Below, one piece after another: positions 1 through 9,415 of a stretch of DNA of 64,000 nt (its first letter is position 1; each line of letters opens with the position of its first letter). This DNA comes from Christensenella intestinihominis. GTDB taxonomy: Bacteria > Bacillota > Clostridia > Christensenellales > Christensenellaceae. Under the pieces are notes generated by a model, which did no database searches, was not told the origin of the DNA, and worked only from the letters and a program-made list of their open reading frames with translations. The stretch covers positions 62,001 to 126,000 of the forward strand of contig NZ_MAIQ01000007.1 in the NCBI RefSeq assembly GCF_001678845.1, given 5' to 3'. The position numbers and the translations under genes are program-made.

Positions 1-3000
1 GTGACAAGAAAGCGTATGCAGAAAATAGAAACAAAGGAGAAATGGAACCGGATGGCAGGAAAAAGAAAACATAGATCATTTTTTACAATAATATGTCTTG
101 TACTGTGCGCGGTATTCGTGTTTTCCATGCCTGTAACTGTATTTGGACAGGCGGTGGAAGATGAAATGTCCGTATCCGCTACGGCGCCGCAAATAGATAC
201 GCCTGTGGAAGAACCGCAGGAAACAAAACCGGAAGAAACACAGCCTGAAGAGACAGCGGAACCGCAGGAAACCCCGGTGGAGCCGCAGGAAACAACAGCG
301 GAGCCGCAGGAAACTCCGGCGGAATTGCGGGAGAGCGAACAAGATGCGCCGCACGACGCGCCCGCATCATACGGCGCTACGGACGCACAATCCGCCGATA
401 TATTGGAAGCGGCATGGGCAAGAACGGGAACCCTTTCTTCTTTGGTGGAGGTAGGCCTCAATGATTCGCTCGATATTTCCGTTGCCCCAGGCAGCATCGG
501 TACGGGAGACGCAGCGGAATATAAATTTGTCGTAACCTATTTTAACGATGAAGCGGCCGGGGAGGAAACGGGCTTTAAGGTGGTAAGCAGCGGGAAATTC
601 ATTCCCGGTCCCCCGGAAGGCGTGAAACAGACCCTTGTGTATGAAATAGAGCCGGGCAGTATTGCGGCAGCTTCAAGCATCGGGTTCCAGGCGGACCCGA
701 AAAAGGTTTACCCCAATGAAAAAATGCAGGTGTTGGTGCAGCTGTTCCGGGATAACGAAGAGATAGACCGGAAAACCGCGTACATGGAAACTTTTTTCCT
801 CACGGCGGGAATTGTAGACCGGGTTGGGCTGAAGGACCCGCTCAGCATCACAGAGGGCGCGTCAGGCGCGCCGTACGAAGCGGGATTCTCTATCTCTTCC
901 CTCAAAACGGCTGGAATTACAACCAACGGAGGCGTGTGGGGCAATTATTTCGCGACGAGTTATGTTGATTTTGACAATGTACGGACAACGCTCGATTTTT
1001 CGGATGTCAGCATCACCGCCGGGGAATATACACACACCTATAAAGAGTGGCAGGACCCGGCGGTATACGCGGGTCATGGCATGACGCAGCCGCCTGTTAC
1101 GTTTTACCGTGACGCGGCCGGGACCGACAGGATTACACCGGAAAACCCTGAAATCTTCTATGAACAAAGCGGGAAAGACAGGAACGCGGATTATAACCCG
1201 CTATACTATCCGTTTTATATTGTGACAACGGAGGAGTTCACGGGGAGCGGTACAAAAATCGACTTCCAGGACATGGGCGTTTCACGCAGCATGGAAATCA
1301 ACGGGCACAGGTACTCCTTTGAGGAAAGGAAGGGGGCCATAGCTGATTTTGCTGATTTCAACGACCGGAATGTGCCGCTGGTGAACGTTAAGCAGCCTGC
1401 CGGCATGGTGATAAAACCGGCCGCAGGCGGAGAAGCCACGGTCGTCATGCGGGCGGCGGTGGGTACGGCTTCGGCGCCGTATTTACAGTATAATTCGGCG
1501 CAGTATGCGGGATCAGGCGCGAAAACGGAACACCTTTATTTGCAGGAGCTGTTTAAACTGGAAATTACCAAACCGGGCGAACCGCAGGATGTGGAGCTGA
1601 CGCTCGATATACCGGAAAACACGAAGGTGACAAAGCTGAGGCTTCCGCCTTTGGGCGGGAACAGCAAGTATGAGAGCGTCGAGGTCAACGGCGCGACGCT
1701 GGCAGCGCCGGTGGACGGGAACTATGCCACGCTCGATATTCCGGGCCACGATTTTGGCCGGGAGCTTAAAGTGAGGATCAACGGATTGCAGTCGATCCAG
1801 AGCAGCAGCGGCAGGCCGGTGGAATATCCGAAAAATATCCTGCAATTTGCAGGTGTGACGAATACGGCGGTTTCCCCGGGAGGGACGGCGAAATTCGAGC
1901 TGAAATCGGCTGTTACCGGGGAGGGCGGAACCGTTACCCTCAAAGGGACGCGGACGGCCAGCGCCACCGTGACGGACCAATATTGGGTCGATGTATATAC
2001 GGAATCGACGACGATTGCGTTTTCCGAGCCAAACAGCACGGCAAACCCCGTGAGTACAATTGAAAAAGGGGAGCCGTTTTACCTGACGATGCAGTTTTTT
2101 CCATCGCATTACCCGTACAGTTCCACCTTGCGCGTGGACGCGGACGACCCGGTGAATACGACGCTTTTGCCGAATCCGGTTGTATATTTTGTATTGCCGG
2201 AGGGAATGGAAGCGGACCTTACGGGCGTACAGATTTTTAAAAACACAACGGGAGGGCGCGGCTTCAAACTGCTGGGCGACGATCCGGAAAACCTGAACTT
2301 CACGGCAAAAAGCCTTGGCAAGAACGGTGGGGGACGCGAAGTAATGGAAATCAAGCTGCATGGAAAAAATGAGGACGACAGCGTGTGGATTGAGGGATAT
2401 TACGCAAGCCGCCTGCGCGTCAGCATTACTGTGACGGTACCGCCGGAGGCGGACATAAGCCATGTGGAAATGAACGCGAACGATGCGCTGGTTGGAACGT
2501 GGGGCGGAAGCGGCGTAAGGACCTTTATGAGCGGCGCAGGCGGGACGAGCATCAGCACCGCCGGGATTATTCCGGCGGGCGCGGCGCTTTCCGGGGGATA
2601 TGCGGTGCGTTCCAACAATGAACGCAAGACGTCCATTACGCTGACCTCTTCGAAAAACGCACAGGTGTTCGCCGCTGTCCGGACGGATGCGGAAAAAGGA
2701 AAGTACCAGTCCTACAGCAGCAATATTCCGGGCTCAATGCCGCAGGTAAGGGCCGGGAGCAGGAACGAGCAGTTCCTGGTACAGATATATAATGGAATCA
2801 ACACCGAACTGAGCAATGTGGAAGCGTATTTCCTCCTGCCTGCCGCCAACACGCAGGAGGACGGAAAATGGAGGACAGCGCTTACCGGGCAGCCGGTTTT
2901 TGCAGCGGAAGCAGGAACGTCGTACAAGGTTTACTATACGACGCAGGAGTTGATGGAAAGCGGAAAGCAGGGCTGGACGCTGGACGAACTTGCGGCGCTG

Positions 3001-5193
3001 GGAACATGGGAGGAAGCGGCCGGAGGCAGGATTCCCGAAGAAGATATTGGTAAAGTAAGCGGATTTCGATTCGTGTTTGAAACGCTTGGCAACCGGGAAC
3101 AGTTTAAAATGACTGCGGATTTTGGGGTGCCGGCGGTAAAACAGGGAACAAAGCCTGATTACGGCGCAATGGCAATCGGCCAGACGCTGTTTGATTTCAG
3201 CGATGAAATGAAAGGAGAAAATGCCAACACTGCGGCGGTGAGGCTGCGCAGGAGCGACCCGCCCATTGTGCGGGAACCGGAGGGAGCGGGCGAAAAAGAG
3301 ATTCTGCCGGAAACGGAAGCCGATATGCTCGGCCCCGCCAGCCAGATACCGCGCTGGGATGAAGCGATTGCTTACGACGATGTTACCGACGTGGCGATAG
3401 AATCGGTTAAAATCGAATTTACACCCGAGGGCGGACAGAGCGCCGTGATTGCGGAATTCAATGGAACGGATTTTGAAGAGGAGGATTACAGCCCGGACGG
3501 GAAAGTCCCCGGACTTGGAACCGATTATGCAAAAGGAACGAAAAGCAAAATTAATTTTGCCGGGAAACAGGCCTCTGATTATGTAAATACTTCAAAGGCG
3601 GGCACATATGTGATTACATACGTATCAGAGCCGGATGCGGATGGGCAGGCAACGACCGCCGTACGCAAAATAAGCATTGTACGGCCCGATAACGACCTGA
3701 GCGCGGCAGGCGCGGAGGTTGAACTGTTCCGCGGCGACACGGCTCCGGATGGCTTTGCGGACTGGGAGACGTATCTTCGCAGCCGTATCAGTATTACGGA
3801 TGGAACCGGCAGCGAAAAACGCGGCCAGGCAATTGCGGCGATGAACGGCTTTGATCCGAACGCGCCGGGAAGGTATACCGTGGCGTTTACCTATACGAAT
3901 CCATACGGACACAGCGCAACCGCGGACGTGGCCGTGCTTGTGAAGTACAAAGGCGTGGTGAGCGGTACGTTTACCGCCAATGGAGAAGGCGTCGGAGGAA
4001 TCCGGATCAATACCCACGGGACGGATGGAGCACCCGGGCGAACGGCGGCGGACGGTACGTTCCGCTTTGGCCTCGAGGCTTCCAGGGAAAAGCCGGAAGA
4101 AAAAGACTATACGCTTGAGCTGGAACGCGAAACCATCCCGACAGGCATCAAGGACGTACAGGATGAACAGGTGAAGGTATCCGGGACAGGAGGAGCGGGA
4201 AACCTTGACCCGATACATAATTTAGAGATGGAACCGATTTCCATTACGGTTGGATTTGACCGGGGCGCCGCACAGCGTACGGAATCGGTTGCCCTGTATG
4301 TGAACGGGGAGCAAGCCATGACGCAGCGGGTGACCGGAGCGGGCGACTACCTGTTCCAGCCGCAGGCAAACGGCGGGTGGTTCAGGCCGGAAGCAGGCGA
4401 CTATGAGGTAATCGTTACGCCCAAGGAGGGAATGGCCGCCGATATTGACCGGATGGGAGATTTACAGAAGGGAAGCGGCGATGCGTTTGTGTCCGGCCCC
4501 CTTGCGCTGGCCAATGAGGATATTGTGTTGAATGCAACCAGTGGGGCGCCTCCGGAACCGACGGAAACTCCGTCGGCCGGGCCGACCGAAACGCCGGCGA
4601 CGGAAAGCCCGTCGGCTGGACCGACCGAAGCGCCACCGGCAGGGAATCCGGCAGCTTCGCCGACTGGAGCACCGCCGACAGGGAACCCAACGGCCGCGCC
4701 GTCCGCGGATGCGGCCGCGCAGGCGGAAGCCTCTGGTGAAACGGATAACAGAAAAAACGGGGAAGAAGCGGCAGGCGTTTCGAAACGGCAGGAGGTGAAC
4801 GCGCCGACCCCGGAGGGACAAGCGCAGGAAGAAGCCTTTATCGTTTCGGAAGACAGTAAAATCCCGATGGCGGGAGCGGAAGCCTCCGGGCAGCGGGAGA
4901 TGGAAAACTGGTCTCTTGCGGACCTGCTGCTGATGCTTGCGGGAGCAGCGCTGGCTGTGCTGAACATTGTCCGGCTTTGCGTAAAGAAAAAGAGGCGGCA
5001 GCCCCAAAAACACAAGGCGCTCCTGATTACGGGCATCCTTGCGGGCGCGGTGGCTCCGGTCCTGTTCCTTGTGACGCAGGATATGACGTCCCAGATGACC
5101 ATATTCGATAGATGGACATGGCTGTTTGGACTGCTGGCCATATTACCGGGAATTACCTTGTGGCTCCGCCGAAAAAAGGAAGCAAAGGAATAG
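1..5193 (+). CDS. Giant cell-surface protein with Pro/Glu/Thr-rich spacers and C-terminal membrane anchor
   Basis: This is a 1730-residue exported protein of unknown function. A basic N-terminus is followed by a hydrophobic signal segment (about residues 28-50). Next comes a short repeat-like stretch of PQET/PEET units (about 65-110), then a long beta-rich body with no domain I can name. Near residues 1310-1440 there is a DUF5011/Ig-like segment and a carboxypeptidase-regulatory-like fold (GVVSGTFTANGEGVGGIRI). A Pro/Thr/Ala-rich stalk (about 1510-1580) leads to three hydrophobic segments at the C-terminus. There is no LPXTG sortase signal. Instead the motif KIPMAG precedes the first helix, recalling the VPLA-type C-terminal ends of clostridial surface proteins. 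The GTG at base 1 may not be the start: an AAGGAGA at 34-40 precedes an in-frame ATG at 52, and the gene could also begin outside the window. An adhesin or stalk-like role is inference. Confidence 0.75.
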   Translation: MTRKRMQKIETKEKWNRMAGKRKHRSFFTIICLVLCAVFVFSMPVTVFGQAVEDEMSVSATAPQIDTPVEEPQETKPEETQPEETAEPQETPVEPQETTAEPQETPAELRESEQDAPHDAPASYGATDAQSADILEAAWARTGTLSSLVEVGLNDSLDISVAPGSIGTGDAAEYKFVVTYFNDEAAGEETGFKVVSSGKFIPGPPEGVKQTLVYEIEPGSIAAASSIGFQADPKKVYPNEKMQVLVQLFRDNEEIDRKTAYMETFFLTAGIVDRVGLKDPLSITEGASGAPYEAGFSISSLKTAGITTNGGVWGNYFATSYVDFDNVRTTLDFSDVSITAGEYTHTYKEWQDPAVYAGHGMTQPPVTFYRDAAGTDRITPENPEIFYEQSGKDRNADYNPLYYPFYIVTTEEFTGSGTKIDFQDMGVSRSMEINGHRYSFEERKGAIADFADFNDRNVPLVNVKQPAGMVIKPAAGGEATVVMRAAVGTASAPYLQYNSAQYAGSGAKTEHLYLQELFKLEITKPGEPQDVELTLDIPENTKVTKLRLPPLGGNSKYESVEVNGATLAAPVDGNYATLDIPGHDFGRELKVRINGLQSIQSSSGRPVEYPKNILQFAGVTNTAVSPGGTAKFELKSAVTGEGGTVTLKGTRTASATVTDQYWVDVYTESTTIAFSEPNSTANPVSTIEKGEPFYLTMQFFPSHYPYSSTLRVDADDPVNTTLLPNPVVYFVLPEGMEADLTGVQIFKNTTGGRGFKLLGDDPENLNFTAKSLGKNGGGREVMEIKLHGKNEDDSVWIEGYYASRLRVSITVTVPPEADISHVEMNANDALVGTWGGSGVRTFMSGAGGTSISTAGIIPAGAALSGGYAVRSNNERKTSITLTSSKNAQVFAAVRTDAEKGKYQSYSSNIPGSMPQVRAGSRNEQFLVQIYNGINTELSNVEAYFLLPAANTQEDGKWRTALTGQPVFAAEAGTSYKVYYTTQELMESGKQGWTLDELAALGTWEEAAGGRIPEEDIGKVSGFRFVFETLGNREQFKMTADFGVPAVKQGTKPDYGAMAIGQTLFDFSDEMKGENANTAAVRLRRSDPPIVREPEGAGEKEILPETEADMLGPASQIPRWDEAIAYDDVTDVAIESVKIEFTPEGGQSAVIAEFNGTDFEEEDYSPDGKVPGLGTDYAKGTKSKINFAGKQASDYVNTSKAGTYVITYVSEPDADGQATTAVRKISIVRPDNDLSAAGAEVELFRGDTAPDGFADWETYLRSRISITDGTGSEKRGQAIAAMNGFDPNAPGRYTVAFTYTNPYGHSATADVAVLVKYKGVVSGTFTANGEGVGGIRINTHGTDGAPGRTAADGTFRFGLEASREKPEEKDYTLELERETIPTGIKDVQDEQVKVSGTGGAGNLDPIHNLEMEPISITVGFDRGAAQRTESVALYVNGEQAMTQRVTGAGDYLFQPQANGGWFRPEAGDYEVIVTPKEGMAADIDRMGDLQKGSGDAFVSGPLALANEDIVLNATSGAPPEPTETPSAGPTETPATESPSAGPTEAPPAGNPAASPTGAPPTGNPTAAPSADAAAQAEASGETDNRKNGEEAAGVSKRQEVNAPTPEGQAQEEAFIVSEDSKIPMAGAEASGQREMENWSLADLLLMLAGAALAVLNIVRLCVKKKRRQPQKHKALLITGILAGAVAPVLFLVTQDMTSQMTIFDRWTWLFGLLAILPGITLWLRRKKEAKE

Positions 5194-5200
5194 CGAATAA

Positions 5201-5231
5201 AAAAACGCCCCTCGCATGAGAGGCGTTTTTT
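5201..5231. terminator. Bidirectional intrinsic terminator
   Basis: A stem pairing ACGCC and CTC with GAG and GGCGT is flanked by an A-run on the left and a T-run on the right. It therefore can end both the surface-protein gene from the left and the diguanylate cyclase gene from the right. Confidence 0.8.
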
Positions 5232-5235
5232 GCTG

Positions 5236-6219
5236 TCATTTTTTGTCGCTCCAGCAATAAACCCCGGCGGAATGCTTTGCGCGGTAAAGCGCCTTATCTA
5301 CACGGTCGAACAAATCGACAAAGGAGCGTTCGTCATCCCGGAATATTCCGATGCCGACGGACCAACTCCAGATGTTCCCTTCTCCCAATATCTTTTCCGC
5401 CTCATTATGGTATTCTTTTTCCATGCTGAGGATTTTGCGGACATGGTCCTCCGGGAGGGAATCCGGCGCCTTTTCATATACGGCAAATTCATCGCCGCCG
5501 ATCCGGCCGATAATATCTCCGTCAAAATATTTTTTCAATAACCCGGAAAAGCGCTTCAGCAGGATATCGCCTGTAATATGCCCATAGGTATCGTTGACCT
5601 CTTTAAAGTGGTCGAGGTCAAATACATAAAGCGCTCCCGCCTGCCCGGACAGCATGGCTTCCCGGGAATATTTCCGGAACGATTCCTGGTTATAAACGCC
5701 GGTCATCAGGTCAAGTTCGGATTTTTTTTGGAATTCCTCGGCCAACTCAAGCGCCTCGCGTGCCTTCTGGGAAAGAGAACGCGGGTAATATTCGCCGCTT
5801 TGCTGGTCGAAATACGGCATGGAATGATGGAGGTGGATGATTTTCCAGCCGTCCGCCTCCCTGCGGTATAGGACGCTGAAACGGGTGTCCATATCCACAA
5901 GCACTTTTTCCTCGGCCTCCGCCTGCTGACGCGCCCACAGGCCGCCGTAAACAAGGCCGACATCCGCCCCGAGTTCGAGGTATTCGTACCATTCGTCGAG
6001 GATTTCAAACCTTATGGTTTCAGCCTCGCTGAGGTTTGCCGTCATATCTTTTAAAATCTGGTCAAACGAAACATAAAATTCATGCTTTCCCGTGCCAATC
6101 ATAACAAGCTGTTGTGAGCAGGCGGTAAAAATTTTTTCAAAATGCTCTTTACTGGGCGACAAAAGGTAATATTCCCAGAATTTTTTTGTTGTATCGCAAA
6201 GCAACTGTTTGGTATCCAT
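5236..6219 (-). CDS. Diguanylate cyclase with N-terminal SnoaL/NTF2-like domain
   Basis: The product (327 aa) should make cyclic di-GMP from GTP in the cytoplasm. Residues 1 to about 140 look like a SnoaL/NTF2-type ketosteroid-isomerase-like fold, a likely small-ligand sensor. A short helix (150-170) links it to a GGDEF domain (about 170-327) with an intact GGDEF motif at 241-245 and the FDLDHFKEVNDTYGH substrate segment. No RxxD inhibitory site is seen just before GGDEF. No membrane segment or signal peptide is present. I chose the ATG at 6219 because GGGAG lies about 6 bases upstream; an in-frame ATG at 6258 would only add 13 poorly conserved residues. A c-di-GMP-degrading HD-GYP candidate occurs at the far end of the window. 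Confidence 0.88.
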   Translation of the reverse strand: MDTKQLLCDTTKKFWEYYLLSPSKEHFEKIFTACSQQLVMIGTGKHEFYVSFDQILKDMTANLSEAETIRFEILDEWYEYLELGADVGLVYGGLWARQQAEAEEKVLVDMDTRFSVLYRREADGWKIIHLHHSMPYFDQQSGEYYPRSLSQKAREALELAEEFQKKSELDLMTGVYNQESFRKYSREAMLSGQAGALYVFDLDHFKEVNDTYGHITGDILLKRFSGLLKKYFDGDIIGRIGGDEFAVYEKAPDSLPEDHVRKILSMEKEYHNEAEKILGEGNIWSWSVGIGIFRDDERSFVDLFDRVDKALYRAKHSAGVYCWSDKK

Positions 6220-6491
6220 TATAATCTCCCTGGCAGGCGTCCACCCTGTGAATGACAATCCGGGCCCTTTTAAGATAATGTGCGCGAAGGTTTTTAGCGT
6301 TTATTATCACGGGCAATAAGGCGGGTTATTTCCGGCAAACAAACTATACCCGCATAGTCTTATTTTAACAGAATTATTCAATAAGTAAAGCGTTTTCGAG
6401 ACTGAAAGCAGGAAAAAGCCCGGGACAGAATAAAAAATAACCGGTTAAAAACAGCCCGAAAGGAATTGATTTTTATAGGATACAGTGAGTT

Positions 6492-7841
6492 TCACCCGTT
6501 CGCCTTTGACAGCACCGTTACGCACTCAACGTGCGTCGTCTGCGGGAACATATCCACCGGCTGGACGATGCCCGCATTGTAGCCGAGCTCTTTGAACAGC
6601 GCAAGGTCGCGCGCCAGCGTAGAAGGATTGCAGGATACATAGCCAATCCTGGAAACGCCGGAGGAAGCCAGCATACGTACCACAGCTTCGTCAAGCCCCT
6701 TGCGCGGCGGGTCGACGATCACGGCGGATACATTCTCCCGTTCCAGGACGGAAGGAAGGAGCTCGGCGGTATCGCCCGCAAAAAATTCTGCGGTTTCGAT
6801 GTCGTTGAGCTTCGCATTGAATTTTGCGGCTTCCACCGCTTCCCCTACAATTTCAATGCCAATTACCCTTCTCGCACGCCGCGCGGCGGCAAGCGAGATC
6901 GTTCCCACTCCGCAATAAAGGTCGAGCACGGTATCTGAAGGGGTAAGGGCGAGCATGCGGAATAAGGTATTATAGAGCGCTTCCGTCTGGGCCGGATTTA
7001 CTTGCAGGAAAGTGTTGGGACCGACCTTGAATTCGAGGCCGCCAAGCGTTTCAAACAAATGATCCTTCCCGTAAATGCAAATGGAACGGTCCCCGAGGAT
7101 GGTGTTTGTCCGTTTGGTGTTGCAGTTCAGCATGATGGATTTTACCTGGGGAAGCACGAATTCAAAGAGCATAATCAAATGGGAGCGGTTTGGAATATCC
7201 TCTCCGTTAATGCACAGGACGAGCATAATCTCTCCCGCCTTGTTTTCCCGCAGGACAATGTGGCGCAAAAGGCCGGTATGGGATTTTTCATCGTAAACCG
7301 GGATTTTATTTTTGACAATCCATACGCGCAGCTGGGACATAACGATCTGGAAGTCGGAAGGTTCGATCTTACAGTCGTCCACGTCGACAATGCGGTGCGA
7401 ATGCGCCGCGTAAAACCCGATATCCACCTGTTCGCCGTCCTGCCGGACAGGAAAAGCGGCTTTGTTGCGGTAACGGTATTCGTGCCGCGCGGGAAGCGGA
7501 AAATTGACGGGGATATCCAGCTTGCCGATACGCTGCATACAGCCCTGTACATGGTTTTGCTTAAATTGGAGCTGCGCCGCGTAGGAGAGGTGCTGCAAGG
7601 TGCAGCCGCCGCATTTTCCAAATACGCGGCACGGCGGGCACGTGCGCATGGGGGACGGAACGAGCACCTCGTCAAGCTTGCCTACGGCATAGCTTTTTTT
7701 CAGCGCGATTACTTTCGCACGCACCGTTTCACCGGGAAGCGCGCCGTCCACAAAAACGGCCAGCCCTTCCGCGTGGCCGATTCCCTGCCCGTCTGTTCCA
7801 AGGTCGTCAATTGTGAGTTCAATCGAATCATTTTTTTTCAT
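6492..7841 (-). CDS. rlmD: 23S rRNA (uracil-5-)-methyltransferase, RlmD/RumA family
   Basis: The enzyme (449 aa) transfers a methyl group from S-adenosylmethionine to C5 of a uridine in 23S rRNA. In order: an N-terminal TRAM domain (about 1-60), an iron-sulfur cysteine cluster (CPPCRVFGKCGGC), a central RNA-binding part, and a C-terminal Rossmann methyltransferase. The last contains the SAM motif DLYCGVGTISLAAAR, the IVDPPRKG motif and the catalytic cysteine in YVSCNPSTLARDL. Length is normal for the family. Start ATG 7841 gives the expected KKNDSIELTI beginning. It lacks a clear Shine-Dalgarno site, and a TATAAT box lies only 7 bases upstream, so the transcript may be nearly leaderless. Whether it is RlmD, RlmC or a dual RlmCD enzyme cannot be told here. 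Confidence 0.92.
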   Translation of the reverse strand: MKKNDSIELTIDDLGTDGQGIGHAEGLAVFVDGALPGETVRAKVIALKKSYAVGKLDEVLVPSPMRTCPPCRVFGKCGGCTLQHLSYAAQLQFKQNHVQGCMQRIGKLDIPVNFPLPARHEYRYRNKAAFPVRQDGEQVDIGFYAAHSHRIVDVDDCKIEPSDFQIVMSQLRVWIVKNKIPVYDEKSHTGLLRHIVLRENKAGEIMLVLCINGEDIPNRSHLIMLFEFVLPQVKSIMLNCNTKRTNTILGDRSICIYGKDHLFETLGGLEFKVGPNTFLQVNPAQTEALYNTLFRMLALTPSDTVLDLYCGVGTISLAAARRARRVIGIEIVGEAVEAAKFNAKLNDIETAEFFAGDTAELLPSVLERENVSAVIVDPPRKGLDEAVVRMLASSGVSRIGYVSCNPSTLARDLALFKELGYNAGIVQPVDMFPQTTHVECVTVLSKANG

Positions 7842-7906
7842 AACGCCATTATAGCAGAAGGAGGAAAAAAGTGGTAGGAAAAGCTGATAAAAGGTGGCGA
7901 AATCCA

Positions 7907-7936
7907 TTGACAAAGAGAATGCGCGTTTGTTACAAT
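7907..7936 (+). promoter_or_regulatory. Promoter of the 2-oxoacid dehydrogenase operon
   Basis: TTGACA (7907-7912) and TACAAT (7931-7936) are separated by 18 bases, a near-consensus housekeeping promoter reading into the E2 gene. The leader is about 120 bases. Confidence 0.7.
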
Positions 7937-8061
7937 AGGAACATAAAAATGTTAAATTTTAACAAGAATGTGTCCGAATTTGATAAATCGATCATTTTTA
8001 ACATGTGAAATTGACATTTTCGGCGTATTTTAACAAATTGACCATAACGGAGGTAAATTCG

Positions 8062-9318
8062 ATGGCAACAGCGGTAATTATGCCAAGACAGGGACAGTCT
8101 GTAGAAAGCTGTATCATCACCAAGTGGAACAAGCAGGTGGGCGACAGCGTGGCGGAAGGCGACGTTCTTTTCTCGTATGAAACGGACAAGGCGTCTTTTG
8201 AAGAGGAAGCGAAGGTTGCGGGCGCGCTGCTCGCGATTTTGGCGGAAGAGGGCGACGATGTTCCGTGCCTCGAAAATGTATGCGTGATCGGGCAGCCGGG
8301 CGAAGACGTTTCACAGTTCTCGGCAGCGGCGACGGTGGACGGTGGCGAGCCGGCTCCGGCGGCGCAGGAAGCCCCGGCAGCACAGGCTGCCGCCCCGGCG
8401 GCAATCGCGGCAGCGGGCAGCGCAGTGGAAGGTGAACGAATCAAAATTTCCCCGCGCGCAAAAGGGATTGCGGAAAACCAGAACCTCGACATTAAAAAGG
8501 CCGTTCCCACGGGCCCGAACGGGCGTATTATCGAGCGGGACATTTTAGAGCTTTCCAAGCTTGGCGCAGAGGCGGCAGCTCCTGAGGCGGCGGCGACGGC
8601 AGCGGCTCCGGCGGCGCCCGCAGCGGCATATGAGGACGTGGCGCTGCCGAACATCCGCAAGGTGATTGCGAAGTCCATGCATGCGTCCCTCTCCGAAATG
8701 GCGCAGCTGACGCACTCCTTCTCCTTCGACGCGACACAGGTTATGGCGTACCGCAAAATCGTCAAGGAAAACGCGGAGAAGCTCGGCCTTGCGAATATTA
8801 CCTTCAACGATATTATCCTCTTCGCGGTTTCGCGCGTAATCCTGAACTATAAGGACCTCAACGCGCATTTCCTCGGGGATAAGATGCGTTATTTCACGGA
8901 CGTGAACCTCGGTATGGCGGTAGATACGCCGCGGGGGCTCCTCGTCCCGACGATTTTCGGGGCGAACAAAATGTCGCTCAACGAAATCGCGATTGCGGCG
9001 AAGGACCTTGCGAAACAGGCGCAGGAGGGGACGATCTCTCCGGACCTGCTGTCGGGCGCGTCCTTTACGGTCTCGAATCTGGGAACGTTCGGGGTAGAGC
9101 ACTTCACGCCGGTGATAAACCCGCCGCAGACGGGCATCCTCGGTGTAAACAACATCCAGACGAAGCTGAAGATGGTGGACGGGGAAGCGGTTCCGTACCA
9201 GGCGATGGGAATATCCCTGACGTACGACCACAGGGCGCTCGACGGCGCACCGGCGTCGCGTTTCGCGCAGGAGCTGTGCAAGACGCTGGAAAATTTCATG
9301 GCATTGCTTGCAAAATAA
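8062..9318 (+). CDS. Dihydrolipoamide acyltransferase (E2) of a 2-oxoacid dehydrogenase complex
   Basis: E2 (418 aa) forms the core of the complex and moves the acyl group from lipoamide to coenzyme A. It has one lipoyl domain (about 1-77) with the lipoylated lysine K43 in ETDKASF. An Ala/Pro linker precedes the E3-binding domain (about 125-165; ISPRAKGIAENQNLDI). A second Ala/Pro linker leads to the catalytic acyltransferase domain (about 195-418), which ends with the active-site motif YDHRALDGAPASRF (HxxxDG). ATG 8062 follows CGGAGGT at 8048-8054; the extra 19 residues from the ATG at 8005 do not fit the family. It is the first gene of an operon with E3 and E1. The substrate (pyruvate, acetoin or branched-chain oxoacid) is not fixed by the sequence. 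Confidence 0.92.
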   Translation: MATAVIMPRQGQSVESCIITKWNKQVGDSVAEGDVLFSYETDKASFEEEAKVAGALLAILAEEGDDVPCLENVCVIGQPGEDVSQFSAAATVDGGEPAPAAQEAPAAQAAAPAAIAAAGSAVEGERIKISPRAKGIAENQNLDIKKAVPTGPNGRIIERDILELSKLGAEAAAPEAAATAAAPAAPAAAYEDVALPNIRKVIAKSMHASLSEMAQLTHSFSFDATQVMAYRKIVKENAEKLGLANITFNDIILFAVSRVILNYKDLNAHFLGDKMRYFTDVNLGMAVDTPRGLLVPTIFGANKMSLNEIAIAAKDLAKQAQEGTISPDLLSGASFTVSNLGTFGVEHFTPVINPPQTGILGVNNIQTKLKMVDGEAVPYQAMGISLTYDHRALDGAPASRFAQELCKTLENFMALLAK

Positions 9319-9322
9319 GTGT

Positions 9323-9381
9323 CAGGCCCTTTGAAACTCCGCAGCCGCGCTGATGCGCTTACGAAGTTTCTATCCGGCCTG
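9323..9381 (+). other. Long imperfect hairpin between E2 and E3 genes
   Basis: Nested inverted repeats lie in the 97-base gap: CAGGCC (9323) with GGCCTG (9376), GAAACT (9333) with AGTTTC (9365), and GCGC (9347) with GCGC (9355) around a small loop. There is no T-run, so it is more likely an RNA stability or processing structure, or a remnant repeat, than a terminator. Confidence 0.55.
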
Positions 9382-9415
9382 GCCTCAGCGGTTTTATAAA
9401 TTTGGGAGGTAACTT

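Noticed and set aside
194-325. Repeated GAACCGCAGGAAAC-type units, considered as a CRISPR or direct-repeat array
   Set aside because: The units are in-frame PQET/PEET codons of the surface protein with no spacers of constant size.
1513-2463. A 316-codon minus-strand frame
   Set aside because: Lies inside the giant surface-protein gene and has no start signals.
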